A stretch of DNA of 57,557 nucleotides from Candidatus Sulfopaludibacter sp. SbA3 (GCA_945890485.1 CAMDCN010000004.1:417813-475369), one strand, 5' to 3'. Shown: positions 19,183 to 28,921, numbered from the stretch's first letter. Program-made: numbers and translations. Notes: a model not told the origin generated them from the sequence alone.

Positions 19183-21225
19183 TCAGTTTTTTGTTTCAAG
19201 TCCACTACGACGAAGCAGGGCTTTCGGGTCTGGATCACGACCCATAAACTGACGGTACAAAACCTCCGCAGGTTGTTGATTTCCTTGGGATAAGACCGTT
19301 TTCCGAAACGCTTCGCCGATCTCGCGACTTACTACTCCATTAATCTTAAATTTCGTAAATGCATCGGCGTCCAGGACCTCAGCCCACTTATACGAGTAGT
19401 AGCCGGCTGCATACCCGCCCGAGAAGACATGGCTGAAATTGCAGACGGGACACTCTTCCGGCTCCACCTTCGCCATCGAGAAGCGTTGAGCAATCTGGCG
19501 GCCGTAAGCCTCCGGAGCGCCGAAGTCCCCGCCGACCCGGTACTCGCTGTGCAGCATAATATCGAGCGTTCCGCGGCTGAGCTGACCCATCTGGGCCGCA
19601 GCAGCGGCAAACGTGCGGGCCTCGCTCATTTTCTTGAAGAGCGGCGCCGGCAATGTTTCCCCGGTTTCGTGATGAACGGCGAACGTGTTCAGCACATCCC
19701 GCTCCCAGGTGAAATTCTCCATGATCTGTGACGGCAGCTCTACAAAATCCCAGGCGACCGACGTGCCGTTCAGCCGCCGGAGCGGACCCGCCGCGAGCGC
19801 CAAATGAAGCAGGTGGCCAAACTCATGGTAGAGCGTCGACACCTCGCGGTGCAGGAGAAGCGACTTGCCGGCGGCGTTCGGCGGCGTGACGTTTGAGACG
19901 ATGACCCCTACGTGCGGAGAACCGTTTTCACCCACCAGAAATTGGTTCATCCACGCGCCGGACCGCTTCGATTCGCGCGGGAAGAAGTCGGCGTAGAATG
20001 TGGCCAATAGCGCCCCCGATTCATCGTGAATCTGGAAGGTGCGGACCTGAGCGTGCCAAACGGGCAGGTCTTTCCGTTCCGTCACCCGAATGCCGTAGAG
20101 CTGGTTTACCAAGGCGAACATGCCCGTCAAAGTGCGGTCGAGTTCGAAGTACGGCCGCAACTCTTCGGGACTGAACGCAAACTTCTGCTGGCGCAGCTTC
20201 TGGGTGTAGTAAGCAACATCCCATCCATGCAGATCCGGGGCCGCCGCCTTGAGCGCAGCCTGTTCAGCCGTAAAAAAGGGCCGCGTGTTCTGTTCGAGTT
20301 CTCCTAGAAAATTCTTCACTTTCTCGCCGGACTTAGCCATCCGGAGCTCGGTCTGATAGTCGGCGAAGTTCGCATAGCCCAGCAGGGACGCCAATTCCCG
20401 GCGGAGTTCGAGCGTTTTGGCTACCACGGGCCGGTTGTCAAACGCGCCGGAGGAGGCGATGGACGCCTGGGCCCGGTAGAGCTTTTCGCGGAGTGCGGCG
20501 TTTTCAGCATACGCCATCACCGGGCCGTAGCTCGGCGCCTGGAGGGTAAACCGATACCCTTGCTTCCCTTTCGCCTTGGCGGATGCGAGGGCGGCTTCCT
20601 TGGCCGCCGCGGGCAGGCCGGCCAGCTCCGCTTCCTCGGTCACAATCAGTTCAAATGAGTTGGTGCTGTCGAGCGCATTCTGCGCGAACTGCGTCGACAA
20701 ACGCGAAAGCTCCTGCCGCAACTCCAACACGCGAGCTCGTTTCTCCGGCGGAAGGCTGACACCCGATCTGCGGTATTCGTCCAGGATCACCTGGAGATAC
20801 CGCTGTCGAACGCCCGTCAACGATTTTGCCTCCGCCGTAGCCGCGTACGCCTGGACTTTTTCATAGACGGCTGGGTCAAGCGCGAGCGCGGATTGGAACC
20901 GGTTCACCAAAGGCTGCGCTGCATTGAACTGTTTCCGCAATTCCGGCGAGCTATTCACGCTCTGCAAGTGGGCAATCAGGGAGAAGGCGCGAGAGAGATC
21001 CTCGGCGATCAGGTCGCGGGCGGCGATCGTGTTTTCCCAGGTACGAGGTCCTGCCGATTTCACAAACGCGGCGCGGCGAGCCTCCGCCAGCTTTAAGTGG
21101 TGCTGCATTGCGGGGACAACGTGCTCCGGCTGGATTTGATCCCAGGGGATGGGAACCTTAAACTCCCAAAGAGGATTCGCCAACGCCGGAAGTGCCAGGA
21201 CGGCCAACAGAGACAGAGTGCGCAT
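19183..21225 (-). CDS. M3 family zinc metallopeptidase (oligopeptidase A/Dcp type)
   Basis: 680 aa, typical for M3A oligopeptidases. A signal peptide (MRTLSLLAVLALPALA) makes it periplasmic. The zinc site HEFGH is at 467-471 in STLYHEFGHLLHLAL, with the downstream glutamate in the WDFVELPSQIMENFTWE block. C-terminal Y-rich segment (FSGGYAAGYYSYKWAEVLDA) fits the substrate-binding lid. Degrades short peptides in the periplasm; together with the downstream TonB receptor this could be peptide scavenging, but the pairing may be chance. Confidence 0.93.
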   Translation of the reverse strand: MRTLSLLAVLALPALANPLWEFKVPIPWDQIQPEHVVPAMQHHLKLAEARRAAFVKSAGPRTWENTIAARDLIAEDLSRAFSLIAHLQSVNSSPELRKQFNAAQPLVNRFQSALALDPAVYEKVQAYAATAEAKSLTGVRQRYLQVILDEYRRSGVSLPPEKRARVLELRQELSRLSTQFAQNALDSTNSFELIVTEEAELAGLPAAAKEAALASAKAKGKQGYRFTLQAPSYGPVMAYAENAALREKLYRAQASIASSGAFDNRPVVAKTLELRRELASLLGYANFADYQTELRMAKSGEKVKNFLGELEQNTRPFFTAEQAALKAAAPDLHGWDVAYYTQKLRQQKFAFSPEELRPYFELDRTLTGMFALVNQLYGIRVTERKDLPVWHAQVRTFQIHDESGALLATFYADFFPRESKRSGAWMNQFLVGENGSPHVGVIVSNVTPPNAAGKSLLLHREVSTLYHEFGHLLHLALAAGPLRRLNGTSVAWDFVELPSQIMENFTWERDVLNTFAVHHETGETLPAPLFKKMSEARTFAAAAAQMGQLSRGTLDIMLHSEYRVGGDFGAPEAYGRQIAQRFSMAKVEPEECPVCNFSHVFSGGYAAGYYSYKWAEVLDADAFTKFKINGVVSREIGEAFRKTVLSQGNQQPAEVLYRQFMGRDPDPKALLRRSGLETKN

Positions 21226-21360
21226 GCTGCGTTATGAGATGTTGAAAAATATGTTGCGTCGCAGTGAATCGGGTGTAAGATTCGGCTAGGAAGACCTTTA
21301 CGCAGCCCATTTTCCATACGGCCTAATCCATAAATCAGGGCAAAGTATTGGAGGTCTCCC

Positions 21361-21507
21361 ATGTTTGACAGCCTCGACGAGACGATGAAAAAGGACGAGA
21401 AATCGGCCAGCACCGCCTCAGAAAGAACGATGGTGTGGTTAGCGGTCGCCGCGGCGAGTATTTTGCTCTTCGCGGGGCTCTATTTCGGAGTTCGCGTAGC
21501 GGGTTAG
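21361..21507 (+). CDS. Small single-span membrane protein, 48 aa
   Basis: A short ORF: the ATG at 21361 is preceded by a strong GGAGG (spacing about 6). It encodes a charged N-terminus (MFDSLDETMKKDEKSAS) and one membrane helix (MVWLAVAAASILLFAGLYFG) ending VRVAG. Predicted N-in small inner membrane protein. The stop codon overlaps the stop of the convergent reverse gene. It is divergent from the M3 peptidase. Function unknown. Confidence 0.65.
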   Translation: MFDSLDETMKKDEKSASTASERTMVWLAVAAASILLFAGLYFGVRVAG

Positions 21508-21980
21508 AGGCCCGCGGGTTCAAGTTCCAACTGCTGCATCACCCGCTTCACAGCGACGCGGTAGTGCGGTCTTGCGTTGTACACCTTGAGTTTATCGTCG
21601 ACAGACTTGCCCCGGTACAAGGGCGAGTTGGCCAAGCGCTCGGCGACTATATCGATCCCTGCCTGCACGGACGGAAACCGATGACGGCAGGAGTCCCATC
21701 CAAAGATGTTGTTGTTGCTAAACACCTTACCGCCGCTGCTCTCGATCAGAGCGAGTGAAGGCAACAGACGCCAGTCCAATCGGTGCCGGTCGGCGGCGAC
21801 GACAAATTCGGCGGCGTACTTTTGCGCCGGGCACTTTCGCTTCCGAAAAAAGCTGCGGATACGTTGCAGTCGGCTGTCATCAGCATCCACTCCACTTCTC
21901 AGTTCCTGCGCGGGAGCATTGATTGCGGGCGGTAGGGACACAGCGAGCAGCACCAGTCCCCTGGTAATCCATCGTTTCAA
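21504..21980 (-). CDS. Exported glucosaminidase-like (lysozyme superfamily) protein
   Basis: 158 aa with a signal peptide (MKRWITRGLVLLAVSLPPAINAPAQ). The core LLPSLALIESSGGKVFSNNN has a glutamate (ALIES) in the position of the catalytic acid of lysozyme/GH73 and transglycosylase folds; NNIFGWDSC and the later Y-rich KLKVYNARPHYRVAVKRVM match mannosyl-glycoprotein endo-beta-N-acetylglucosaminidase-type domains. Probably a small peptidoglycan hydrolase. Convergent with the 48-aa membrane protein, with stops overlapping. Confidence 0.75.
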   Translation of the reverse strand: MKRWITRGLVLLAVSLPPAINAPAQELRSGVDADDSRLQRIRSFFRKRKCPAQKYAAEFVVAADRHRLDWRLLPSLALIESSGGKVFSNNNIFGWDSCRHRFPSVQAGIDIVAERLANSPLYRGKSVDDKLKVYNARPHYRVAVKRVMQQLELEPAGL

Positions 21981-22030
21981 TACGAAATAACCTCTTTATG
22001 TTTTGGGATTTAGATCCAAAGGGCGGAGGG

Positions 22031-22053
22031 TGGAACTCAGCCTATAAGTTCCA
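22031..22053. repeat. Short inverted repeat in intergenic gap
   Basis: TGGAACT and AGTTCCA form a perfect 7-bp inverted repeat around a 9-base loop, between the start of the glucosaminidase-like gene and the end of the VWFA gene, both on the - strand. There is no T run on the - strand side, so this could be an operator for the downstream gene as easily as a weak terminator. Confidence 0.35.
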
Positions 22054-22105
22054 TTAGAGGGTTACCACATGTTTCGATTATACCAGAGCCAGCCGGCAAA
22101 CCGAA

Positions 22106-24034
22106 TCAGCGGGGCGGGAGTGGCCCGGCCAGCACAACGAACCGTTCTCGGGCAAAAGCAAACCTTTGGATCGCCGGGGCAATGATATTGACTTGAGCCG
22201 TGTACTCGCCGGGGGCCAAACGGTTGAGCGGCAACTCGAATTCCAGGGTTTTCTGTGTCTGCCTCGCCGGCGACTCGTACACTTTCCTTGCGCCACTATA
22301 CACGGCGAGCGTGGCGTTGGACGGCGCGTAGACCTCCGCGAATACCCGCAGCGTCTGTCCCCGGCGGAAGACATTCGTCACAGCAGGGAGCAACTTCTGC
22401 CCGTTGGCCACCAGCGGATGCAGATCCTGCAGTTTCCGCTCCTTTTTCGGCGCGGTAAATGGCTCCCGCTGCGAGGCCAGCACCAGGCTCGAAACCGGAG
22501 CCGCCGGACTCGAATCCAGATTCGGCACGACGAGCTTGGTCTCAAATGTCCCCATCATACCGTTCGTATTCTCGCGGGCGAGAATCTTCACCCGGTATTC
22601 CCCCGGCGGCAGAGAAAAGCCAGCATCGTAGAGCAAGCTTCGGCCGCCCAGCTCCGCCTTCAGCTTCAGGGTGTCTCGGAGAGTGGAAACCGTCCGGCCC
22701 TTCAGATCCTTAACGCTCCCGATGAAGTCCAGGCCCGTTTGCGGCGGCAGACTAGAACCAGGAATCTTGATCGACAGCGGCACGAAGTAGGCCTTGGCAG
22801 TCGTTCGGAAGTACAGGAGTTGGACGGCCATCGGTAGATCGGTCACCGGATTGCCGAGCTGCAGCGCGTCTGCCAACTGCTTCTCCCGCTCGTCCTCGTT
22901 CAGCTTGGCCCAAACCTTGTCTGCGTAGTAGCCGGGCCGATAGGCAAGCTTCAGCTTCGGCGGCCCCTCCACCTTGATCTTCCGGAAGCGGCCGTCTTTA
23001 GCGTCGTTCGTCGAGTAGTATCCGAGGATGTAGTAGCTTTCAACGTCCTTCTGCGCCTGCCGGATTCCCAGGGCCAGATCGTTCGAGTCGAGCAGCGCGC
23101 GGCCGCCCGTGTCGTTGGCGAGCGAAAAGAGCGTCTCCTGGGAGCCCGCATCTCTCTCCCTGCGCTGCCGCTGCGTCTGCCCGGAAAAGACGCCGGACCC
23201 TCGCGGCGAGGCGGACGAGGCGTCTCCGGCCGGAGCGGAGGCCATGAGGCCCCGGGCGTCCACCGGATAGAAACTCAGGCTGGCGCGGACGGCGGCGTTG
23301 GTCGTTGCATCCAGTTGCGACTGATTCTCGACGCCTGTTTTCGAAACGCCACTGGCGAAATAGATCACGGCCTTCTTCTCCGGGATCTCGCCTAACTCCT
23401 TAGCCAAATCCTCGAGTGCAGCGAGCTTCCGGTCCGTATTGAAAACCGCAAACTCGGTTTCGTCGAGCTGGAAGGACTCGGTATCTTCAACGTCCACGTC
23501 GGTGGTTGTCGTGTCAATCGCGTCCGTCGCGCCGAAGGATTGTACGGCGGCCAGCAGGGCGGCGCGGTCGTCGGTGAAGTCGACTACCTTCTTCAGCTTG
23601 GTCGAAAACGTGTAAATCGCCACGGCGTCGGCAGCGGTCATTTGCGTTGACAGGAACTTGGCGGCCGCCTCCTGGCTGCGGATCTGGTCCGCAATCGGCA
23701 GGGAAGAGAAATCGAAGTAGAGGACAAGTAGCCGCCGATCTTTAAAGGCCGGCTTTGCCGGTGGCGCGGCTTCACGCGGCAAGGGCGCGAGTGGCGGAAT
23801 CGGCACCGGCGCGAGCGGTGTCGAATCGAGTTTTTGGAACTCGAATACGGCGATCTCCTGCGGCTTGCCATCTTCGAACACCCGGAAATCACCCTTCTTG
23901 AGGTCTTCCCGGCCTTTGGCTGTGATGTTGACGATTACCAGATTCGACGAACTCGTGAACTGAGCCAAGCCCGCATCCCGTTGCGGCGGCTGGGCCAGAA
24001 GCGCGGCGGCGAGAAAAAGTGTGAAAGGTCGCAT
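22106..24034 (-). CDS. Exported VWFA-related protein (acidobacterial type)
   Basis: 642 aa with signal peptide (MRPFTLFLAAALLAQ). Start of the mature part (LVIVNITAKGREDLKKGDFR then VFEDGKPQEIAVFEF) is typical of the acidobacterial VWFA-related family (TIGR03436). The A-domain MIDAS strand reads LLVLYFDFSSL, with a degenerate D-x-S-x-S. Later segments (YYILGYYSTNDAKDGRFRKI; KLAYRPGYYADK) match the conserved C-terminal block of the family. Two bases separate it from the TonB-type gene upstream, so both should be on one mRNA. Ligand unknown. Confidence 0.9.
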   Translation of the reverse strand: MRPFTLFLAAALLAQPPQRDAGLAQFTSSSNLVIVNITAKGREDLKKGDFRVFEDGKPQEIAVFEFQKLDSTPLAPVPIPPLAPLPREAAPPAKPAFKDRRLLVLYFDFSSLPIADQIRSQEAAAKFLSTQMTAADAVAIYTFSTKLKKVVDFTDDRAALLAAVQSFGATDAIDTTTTDVDVEDTESFQLDETEFAVFNTDRKLAALEDLAKELGEIPEKKAVIYFASGVSKTGVENQSQLDATTNAAVRASLSFYPVDARGLMASAPAGDASSASPRGSGVFSGQTQRQRRERDAGSQETLFSLANDTGGRALLDSNDLALGIRQAQKDVESYYILGYYSTNDAKDGRFRKIKVEGPPKLKLAYRPGYYADKVWAKLNEDEREKQLADALQLGNPVTDLPMAVQLLYFRTTAKAYFVPLSIKIPGSSLPPQTGLDFIGSVKDLKGRTVSTLRDTLKLKAELGGRSLLYDAGFSLPPGEYRVKILARENTNGMMGTFETKLVVPNLDSSPAAPVSSLVLASQREPFTAPKKERKLQDLHPLVANGQKLLPAVTNVFRRGQTLRVFAEVYAPSNATLAVYSGARKVYESPARQTQKTLEFELPLNRLAPGEYTAQVNIIAPAIQRFAFARERFVVLAGPLPPR

Positions 24035-24036
24035 GG

Positions 24037-27000
24037 CTAGAATCGGAGTCGGATCTGCGCGCTGACGGTCCGCATGTTGCCCACCGCCAGGGGTAGACCG
24101 TAGTTGGACGCGTTTACTGTCGTGCCCAGGGTGGTGATGACGGGGTGGTTCGTCAGGTTCGTCGATTCGGTACGGATCTCCAGCCGCCGCCGTTCCGAGA
24201 GCCGGAACGACCGGCCGATGCCAGCATTGATCGTGAACAGGCCCGGCCCCGGAATCACGTTCCGCGCCGAGTTCCCATACCGGCCGCTCGGCGGCAAGGT
24301 AAAAGCGGCCAGATTAAAGTACCCGTCGCCATCCGTCACCGGCAGCCCGGTCGCATCCGCCCGCCCCGCGCCGATCACGCCCGTGCCTGCCGTGTCGGAC
24401 TGGTTCCCGAGAACTCGCGCCGTCAGCGGCGTCCCGGTGCGGAGCAGAATATTGCCGGTGAGCGACCAATCCTTCAGCCACTTGTTCCGCCGCTGCGGCG
24501 CGAAGACGAAACTGCCGTTGAAGTTGTGGCGAATGTCGAAACTCGAAAGGCCGCGCTCGTTCGCCAGGTTCTGATCGTCCTGCGCCAAAGTGCCGCCCCC
24601 TCCACCGCCGATGGAGCTGGCGTTGTCCAGCGACTTGCCCCAAGTGTACAGCGCGGAGCCGGAGAAGCCGCGCGTAAACCGTCGCGTCAGCCGAACCTGG
24701 GCCGAGTGGAAAATGGAATTGGCCTCCGACGTATCGAGCGTAAATCCAACCGCATTGCCGATCCGGCGCCGCGCCTCGGCGTCGAGTTGAGAGCCCGGAG
24801 CGGCGCGATTCGGCGAGCGTTGCATATCAAGCCGGGTGCCCTTGGTAGCCAGGTAGCCGACTTCGAGCACGTAGGAGCGGAACAGATCCCGTTGCACGGA
24901 AAGCGACCACGTCTGCGCGTAACCAATGCGGTACGACCGGTCCACCGCGAAGGTGTTTGTAATGCTCTGCGCCGGAGTCTGGGCGAAACCGTCGGCCAGC
25001 GTCAGCCGCCGGGTGGCCGTCGACTGCACTGTGCCCGTCTGCGCGAAGGGTGGCTGGGAGGCAAGGCGCGTAGCGAAATTCTGGTAGACGCTGCCGTTGT
25101 AGTACCAACCATAGCCCGCCCGGACCGTGAGGCGTCCGCCGTTGGAAGGCTTCCAGGCAAGTCCCAGGCGGGGCCCGAAATTGTTGCGGTCCCGATCGAC
25201 GAGGGCGCGGGAAAACTCACCGCTATAGGGTCCAGCGGTGCCGGGCGTGACCGCGGCGACCGCCGTCAGCCCGGGCGCGATGTCAAGATTCGCCATCCGG
25301 TCATAGAGTTCATAGAGCGGGGCGAACAGTTCGTAGCGCAGCCCCAGATTCAGGCTGAGGTTCGGCGCTACTTTCCACTCGTCCTGCACAAATGCGGCGT
25401 AGCTCGAGCCCCGAAAGTAGTTCGACGGCGAACCGAATCGCAGCGAACTCGATTGCGGCATCCCCAGCAGGAAGTCGGCGAAGTCGTATCCGCTGGCGGC
25501 GACGGGCAGGCCATTCGCGTCCAGGCTGCTGGTGGCAAGGCCCGAAAACGTGAAGGTGCCGCGGGCGTTGGAGTCGGTGCGGCTGTTATTGCGTAGCCGC
25601 GTGAAGTCAAAACCGCTGACGATCGAGTGTTTGCCCCTGATCCACGTCAGCCCGTAGTTGATGTTGTTCGTCAGGTCGCGGCGAAACAGCGGCACGCCGT
25701 CGGCCAGGCGCCCGAAATTGGTGAAGTTCAGCGTGGGGGGCCCCCAGTTGATGGGGTCGCGCGCCGCGCCGCGAATGCCAAGCTCGGCGGCGATGTCGCG
25801 GGTATAGGCGAAAAACGGCGTGTTCTCGGTGACGTTCCGGGTGAGCCGGTAGCGGACGGATTGGATCAGCCGTTGCGTGATGTTCCGGTTCCAACTGAGT
25901 TCGACGTTGTAGCCATGTCCCTGCGCTTCATCCAGAAACCCGAATAGCTGCGCGCTCTGGCCGTCGCGGTACTGCCAACCGATGTTGAGCGAGAGACGGT
26001 CCTTCCGGGTGACGGCCTGATTTAGCCGGGTGCTCAACTGCTGCGAGTTCTGCGGAACGCCGGTGATGAACTGATAGTTCTGGACGCCGCCGCCGGAGTT
26101 GGCGTTGGGAATGAGAGCCAACAGGCCGCGAGCGGCGGGATCAATCCGCGACGCCGGAATCTGGTTGTTGGCGAACGGCAGGCCGGAGAGTGGATCGTAG
26201 ATGGAGACCGGAACATTGGTCCGTGAGGCGGAGAAGTCGCCTCCGCGCTCGAGGGCGGTCGGCACGGTGGCGACTCCGTTGAACGGATTGCGACCGTGGG
26301 TGAGATTGTAGGTGAGCGTAAAAAACGTGTTGTCGCCCAGGATCAACTTCGGGATTTTTAAGGGACCACCCAGAACACCGTTGAAACGGTACTGCGCTTG
26401 GTCCGGCCGCGGATATTCAAGGCCCGTCAACGAGTACGGGCGGGCGTTCCAATCAGCATTCCGGGCTTGGAAGGACAATGCGCCGCGGACGCCATTGTTG
26501 TTCCGCCGCCTGCGGTTGCCGACGGTGGCGTTCCGCACCTGCTCGAGTCGTTCTCGCATGGCCGCGCGGCCACCGGGACCACCAAGGCCACGGCCTCCGC
26601 CTGAGCCGCCGAAGCCGCCCCCCCGTCCACCTCCAAATCCGCCGCCACCGCCACCGAACCCGCCACCGCCAGGCCCGCCTCCTCTTCCACCCGCACCCAT
26701 ACCCGGACCCATACCCGGACCACCCAGACCACCGGGACCCATGCCAGGTCCGCCCCCCATACCCGGCCCGCCCATGCCTGGCCCACCGGGCGGGCCAAAC
26801 TCCGGCGGCCCCTCAGCCGGCGCCGTAGCCAGTCCGCGGGATAGGCTCCCATTCAAAAGAAAAGCCTCATTGTTATCGGCGGGATCCAGCGCCGGGGGCG
26901 TTTCCGCCATGGGCAGATCGGGCAGCGCCAATCCGGCCGTCTGCACCGGCCCTTGCGCGGCCGCCCGCAGTTGCAGCGCCCATTGCGCGGGCGAGGCCTC

Positions 27001-27243
27001 CGGCACCTTGCGCACCTGCGTCGCCGTGCCGAACCCGAACATCTGCACCGTCAACGTCCATTCGCCCGGCGTCAGCGGCAGCTCATACCGGCCTTGCTCA
27101 TCGGTCGTCGTTTCGAACTTGCTTTCTCCCAGGTTGGCCGTCACCACGGCTCCCGGAACCGGACGGCCGCTCGCCCGCACCGACCCGGTAGACTGCGCGA
27201 TCGCCTCGACGGCGAAGAGAGACAGGAACAGGATCGTCCGCAC
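24037..27243 (-). CDS. TonB-type outer membrane beta-barrel protein with Gly/Met-rich insert
   Basis: 1068 aa. Signal peptide (MRTILFLSLFAVEAIAQ), a carboxypeptidase-regulatory domain at about 20-95, then an extreme Gly/Pro/Met/Arg-rich segment at about 140-225 and a basic patch (GNRRRRNNNGVRGAL) where other members have a conventional plug, then a long barrel ending in MRTVSAQIRLRF. Blocks such as NPFNGVATVPTALERGGDFS and ARGLLALIPN place it in the acidobacterial Oar-like group. It is coupled to the VWFA gene (2-base gap) and preceded by a small secreted protein gene (9-base gap). Confidence 0.88.
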   Translation of the reverse strand: MRTILFLSLFAVEAIAQSTGSVRASGRPVPGAVVTANLGESKFETTTDEQGRYELPLTPGEWTLTVQMFGFGTATQVRKVPEASPAQWALQLRAAAQGPVQTAGLALPDLPMAETPPALDPADNNEAFLLNGSLSRGLATAPAEGPPEFGPPGGPGMGGPGMGGGPGMGPGGLGGPGMGPGMGAGGRGGGPGGGGFGGGGGGFGGGRGGGFGGSGGGRGLGGPGGRAAMRERLEQVRNATVGNRRRRNNNGVRGALSFQARNADWNARPYSLTGLEYPRPDQAQYRFNGVLGGPLKIPKLILGDNTFFTLTYNLTHGRNPFNGVATVPTALERGGDFSASRTNVPVSIYDPLSGLPFANNQIPASRIDPAARGLLALIPNANSGGGVQNYQFITGVPQNSQQLSTRLNQAVTRKDRLSLNIGWQYRDGQSAQLFGFLDEAQGHGYNVELSWNRNITQRLIQSVRYRLTRNVTENTPFFAYTRDIAAELGIRGAARDPINWGPPTLNFTNFGRLADGVPLFRRDLTNNINYGLTWIRGKHSIVSGFDFTRLRNNSRTDSNARGTFTFSGLATSSLDANGLPVAASGYDFADFLLGMPQSSSLRFGSPSNYFRGSSYAAFVQDEWKVAPNLSLNLGLRYELFAPLYELYDRMANLDIAPGLTAVAAVTPGTAGPYSGEFSRALVDRDRNNFGPRLGLAWKPSNGGRLTVRAGYGWYYNGSVYQNFATRLASQPPFAQTGTVQSTATRRLTLADGFAQTPAQSITNTFAVDRSYRIGYAQTWSLSVQRDLFRSYVLEVGYLATKGTRLDMQRSPNRAAPGSQLDAEARRRIGNAVGFTLDTSEANSIFHSAQVRLTRRFTRGFSGSALYTWGKSLDNASSIGGGGGGTLAQDDQNLANERGLSSFDIRHNFNGSFVFAPQRRNKWLKDWSLTGNILLRTGTPLTARVLGNQSDTAGTGVIGAGRADATGLPVTDGDGYFNLAAFTLPPSGRYGNSARNVIPGPGLFTINAGIGRSFRLSERRRLEIRTESTNLTNHPVITTLGTTVNASNYGLPLAVGNMRTVSAQIRLRF

Positions 27244-27252
27244 GGGGGCTTG

Positions 27253-27615
27253 TTAGGATCCAGCCTTCTTCAGGATCATTTCCATTGCCCGCGGAGCGCC
27301 TTCCCGCTGCATCTTCAGCTTTAAGTCGTCGCCCTCCAACTTACCCGTGTAATTCAGCGACATCGCATTGCCGTTGAACTCCAACACAACTTTAAAGGAC
27401 AGATCCTGGCCTTCGACCTTCCCATCCGAAATCGCGATCTCGTTCCCCATCGGGCCCATCATGCTGCCTGTCAACTTGGCGCCGTCGGCTTTGAAGTCGA
27501 AACTAATCTCCCGGGCGTTCCCGTCCCGTCCTGGCATGCTGCCTTTCCACTTGCCGGTCAAATCAGCGCAAAACGCGGACAGCGAGAAAACAAGGGTGAG
27601 AAAAACGAAACGCAT
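27253..27615 (-). CDS. Small secreted beta-rich hypothetical protein
   Basis: 120 aa; signal peptide MRFVFLTLVFSLSAFCA, then DLTGKWKGSMPGRDGNAREI and alternating beta strands (FKADGAKLTGSMMG; LNYTGKLEGDDLKLKM). This lipocalin-like small exported type is common in Acidobacteria, without known function. First gene of a reverse operon with the Gly-rich TonB-type protein and the VWFA protein. Confidence 0.75.
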   Translation of the reverse strand: MRFVFLTLVFSLSAFCADLTGKWKGSMPGRDGNAREISFDFKADGAKLTGSMMGPMGNEIAISDGKVEGQDLSFKVVLEFNGNAMSLNYTGKLEGDDLKLKMQREGAPRAMEMILKKAGS

Positions 27616-27686
27616 GGATAGGTCTCCTGGCCGTTAGAACCCCGGCCCCGCCGGAATGTTTCGGACGTGGGAGAATTCTACCTACT

Positions 27687-28586
27687 ATGATCGAGCGCGC
27701 CCTCTTCGCCCTGTTCTCGCTCGGCTGTGTCGCGACGATCACGACGGGCGCTTACCAGGCGTCGAAATGGTACACGCAGGAATCCGTCACCGTCGAAGTT
27801 CGGAACTCCCGGCTCGCCATTGACTCGCGGCGGGGCTCGGCCTTGCTGCCAACCCTGCACGTCGAGTTGACCGCTCAGGCGGACGGCGCCCCCACCATGT
27901 GGCGGCAAGTCGAGCTGCCGCAGGACGAAGTCGGACTCGGTTTCGGCCTGCTCACCAAGTTCGCTCCCGGCGCCACCGTATCTCTCTTTCAGACTCGCGG
28001 CAATCCCGCGGAGATCTTCCTGACGGCGGCCGATGCGCGAGAACCGTTGGAATTTGCGATCGCGATGGGCGGATTGGCTTGGTTCTGCGGATTCTTTTTG
28101 CTTGTCCTCTGGGTTCTGTTTGGCCGCCCGGGCCAGCAGCGCGGCGCCGAGCGTCGCGTTCCCAGTTCGGGCGCCTCGCTGCTCTTCTTCTCAGTCGGCA
28201 TCCTGGCCCTTACCATCGGCCTGGGCGTTGGGGCTTACCGTTCCTGGCAAGCGAACTTCTGGCAGGTGGTGATCGCCAAACGAGTGGAAGCGCCTTCGTC
28301 TTCCCTGCCCCTAAGCCAACTCGTGATCAGCGAAAAGGCCAGGGAGCGATTCGCCGACGCTCCAGTCGCCTGGAGCGAATTCGAGCACGAGGGCAGAGCT
28401 TATCGCCTGCCCGCCTCGGCCTGCCTCGTCGAACCGTGCGTCCTGCTCGTAAACCCCTACGATCCCGAGGACTGGAACCCGCCCTTCGACGTCGATTCGA
28501 GCGCGTGGGCGCCCACGTGGATCGGCCTCTTGTTTGGCGTCACCTTCACGGGCGCCGGTTGGCTGATCCGGAAAATGGGCATGTAG
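27687..28586 (+). CDS. Integral membrane protein of unknown function
   Basis: 299 aa. Membrane segments are visible at about 5-25 (LFALFSLGCVATITTGAY), 115-138 (FAIAMGGLAWFCGFFLLVL), 163-183 (SLLFFSVGILALTIGLGVG) and 275-295 (APTWIGLLFGVTFTGAGWLI), with two extracytoplasmic-looking beta-rich loops between them. The architecture resembles DUF3592-type proteins but I am not certain. It ends 24 bases before the first microcompartment gene, so it might share that transcript, though nothing suggests a shell role. Confidence 0.65.
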   Translation: MIERALFALFSLGCVATITTGAYQASKWYTQESVTVEVRNSRLAIDSRRGSALLPTLHVELTAQADGAPTMWRQVELPQDEVGLGFGLLTKFAPGATVSLFQTRGNPAEIFLTAADAREPLEFAIAMGGLAWFCGFFLLVLWVLFGRPGQQRGAERRVPSSGASLLFFSVGILALTIGLGVGAYRSWQANFWQVVIAKRVEAPSSSLPLSQLVISEKARERFADAPVAWSEFEHEGRAYRLPASACLVEPCVLLVNPYDPEDWNPPFDVDSSAWAPTWIGLLFGVTFTGAGWLIRKMGM

Positions 28587-28610
28587 TGTGGTACTCTCGC
28601 TGGAGACTCT

Positions 28611-28898
28611 ATGGAAGCACTCGGCATGGTGGAAACAAAAGGCCTCGTCGGCGCAATTGAAGCGGCGGACGCAATGGTCAAGACGGCAAACGTTACGTTA
28701 ACCGGGAAAGAGTACATCGGCGCCGGCTACGTGACTGTGACCGTGCGCGGTGACGTTGGCGCGGTGAAAGCAGCGACCGACGCGGGCGCGGCGGCCGCAC
28801 GGCGTGTCGGCGAACTCGTAGCGGTGCACGTGATCCCGAATCCGCACGAGGAAGTGGAGAAGATCCTCCCTGGCGCGATGAAAAAGTCCGAGAAGTAG
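28611..28898 (+). CDS. BMC-H microcompartment shell protein
   Basis: 95 aa, a single BMC domain (Pfam BMC) like PduA/EutM/CsoS1: [20 protein letters not shown] at the start and [20 protein letters not shown] in the second half. Forms cyclic hexamers tiling the flat shell facets. The pore loop reads YIGAG (Ile36-Gly37-Ala38-Gly39) where the second BMC-H in this locus has KIGSG, so pore chemistry may differ. Ends [17 protein letters not shown]. It leads the right-pointing arm of the locus, 23 bases ahead of the aldehyde dehydrogenase. Confidence 0.97.
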   Translation: MEALGMVETKGLVGAIEAADAMVKTANVTLTGKEYIGAGYVTVTVRGDVGAVKAATDAGAAAARRVGELVAVHVIPNPHEEVEKILPGAMKKSEK

Positions 28899-28921
28899 GC
28901 CTAGCCTAGGTACTGGCAGCG

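Noticed and set aside
26312-27256. 314-codon + strand Pro-rich ORF
   Set aside because: Antisense of the Gly-rich block of the TonB-type protein; the Pro runs are the complement of Gly codons.
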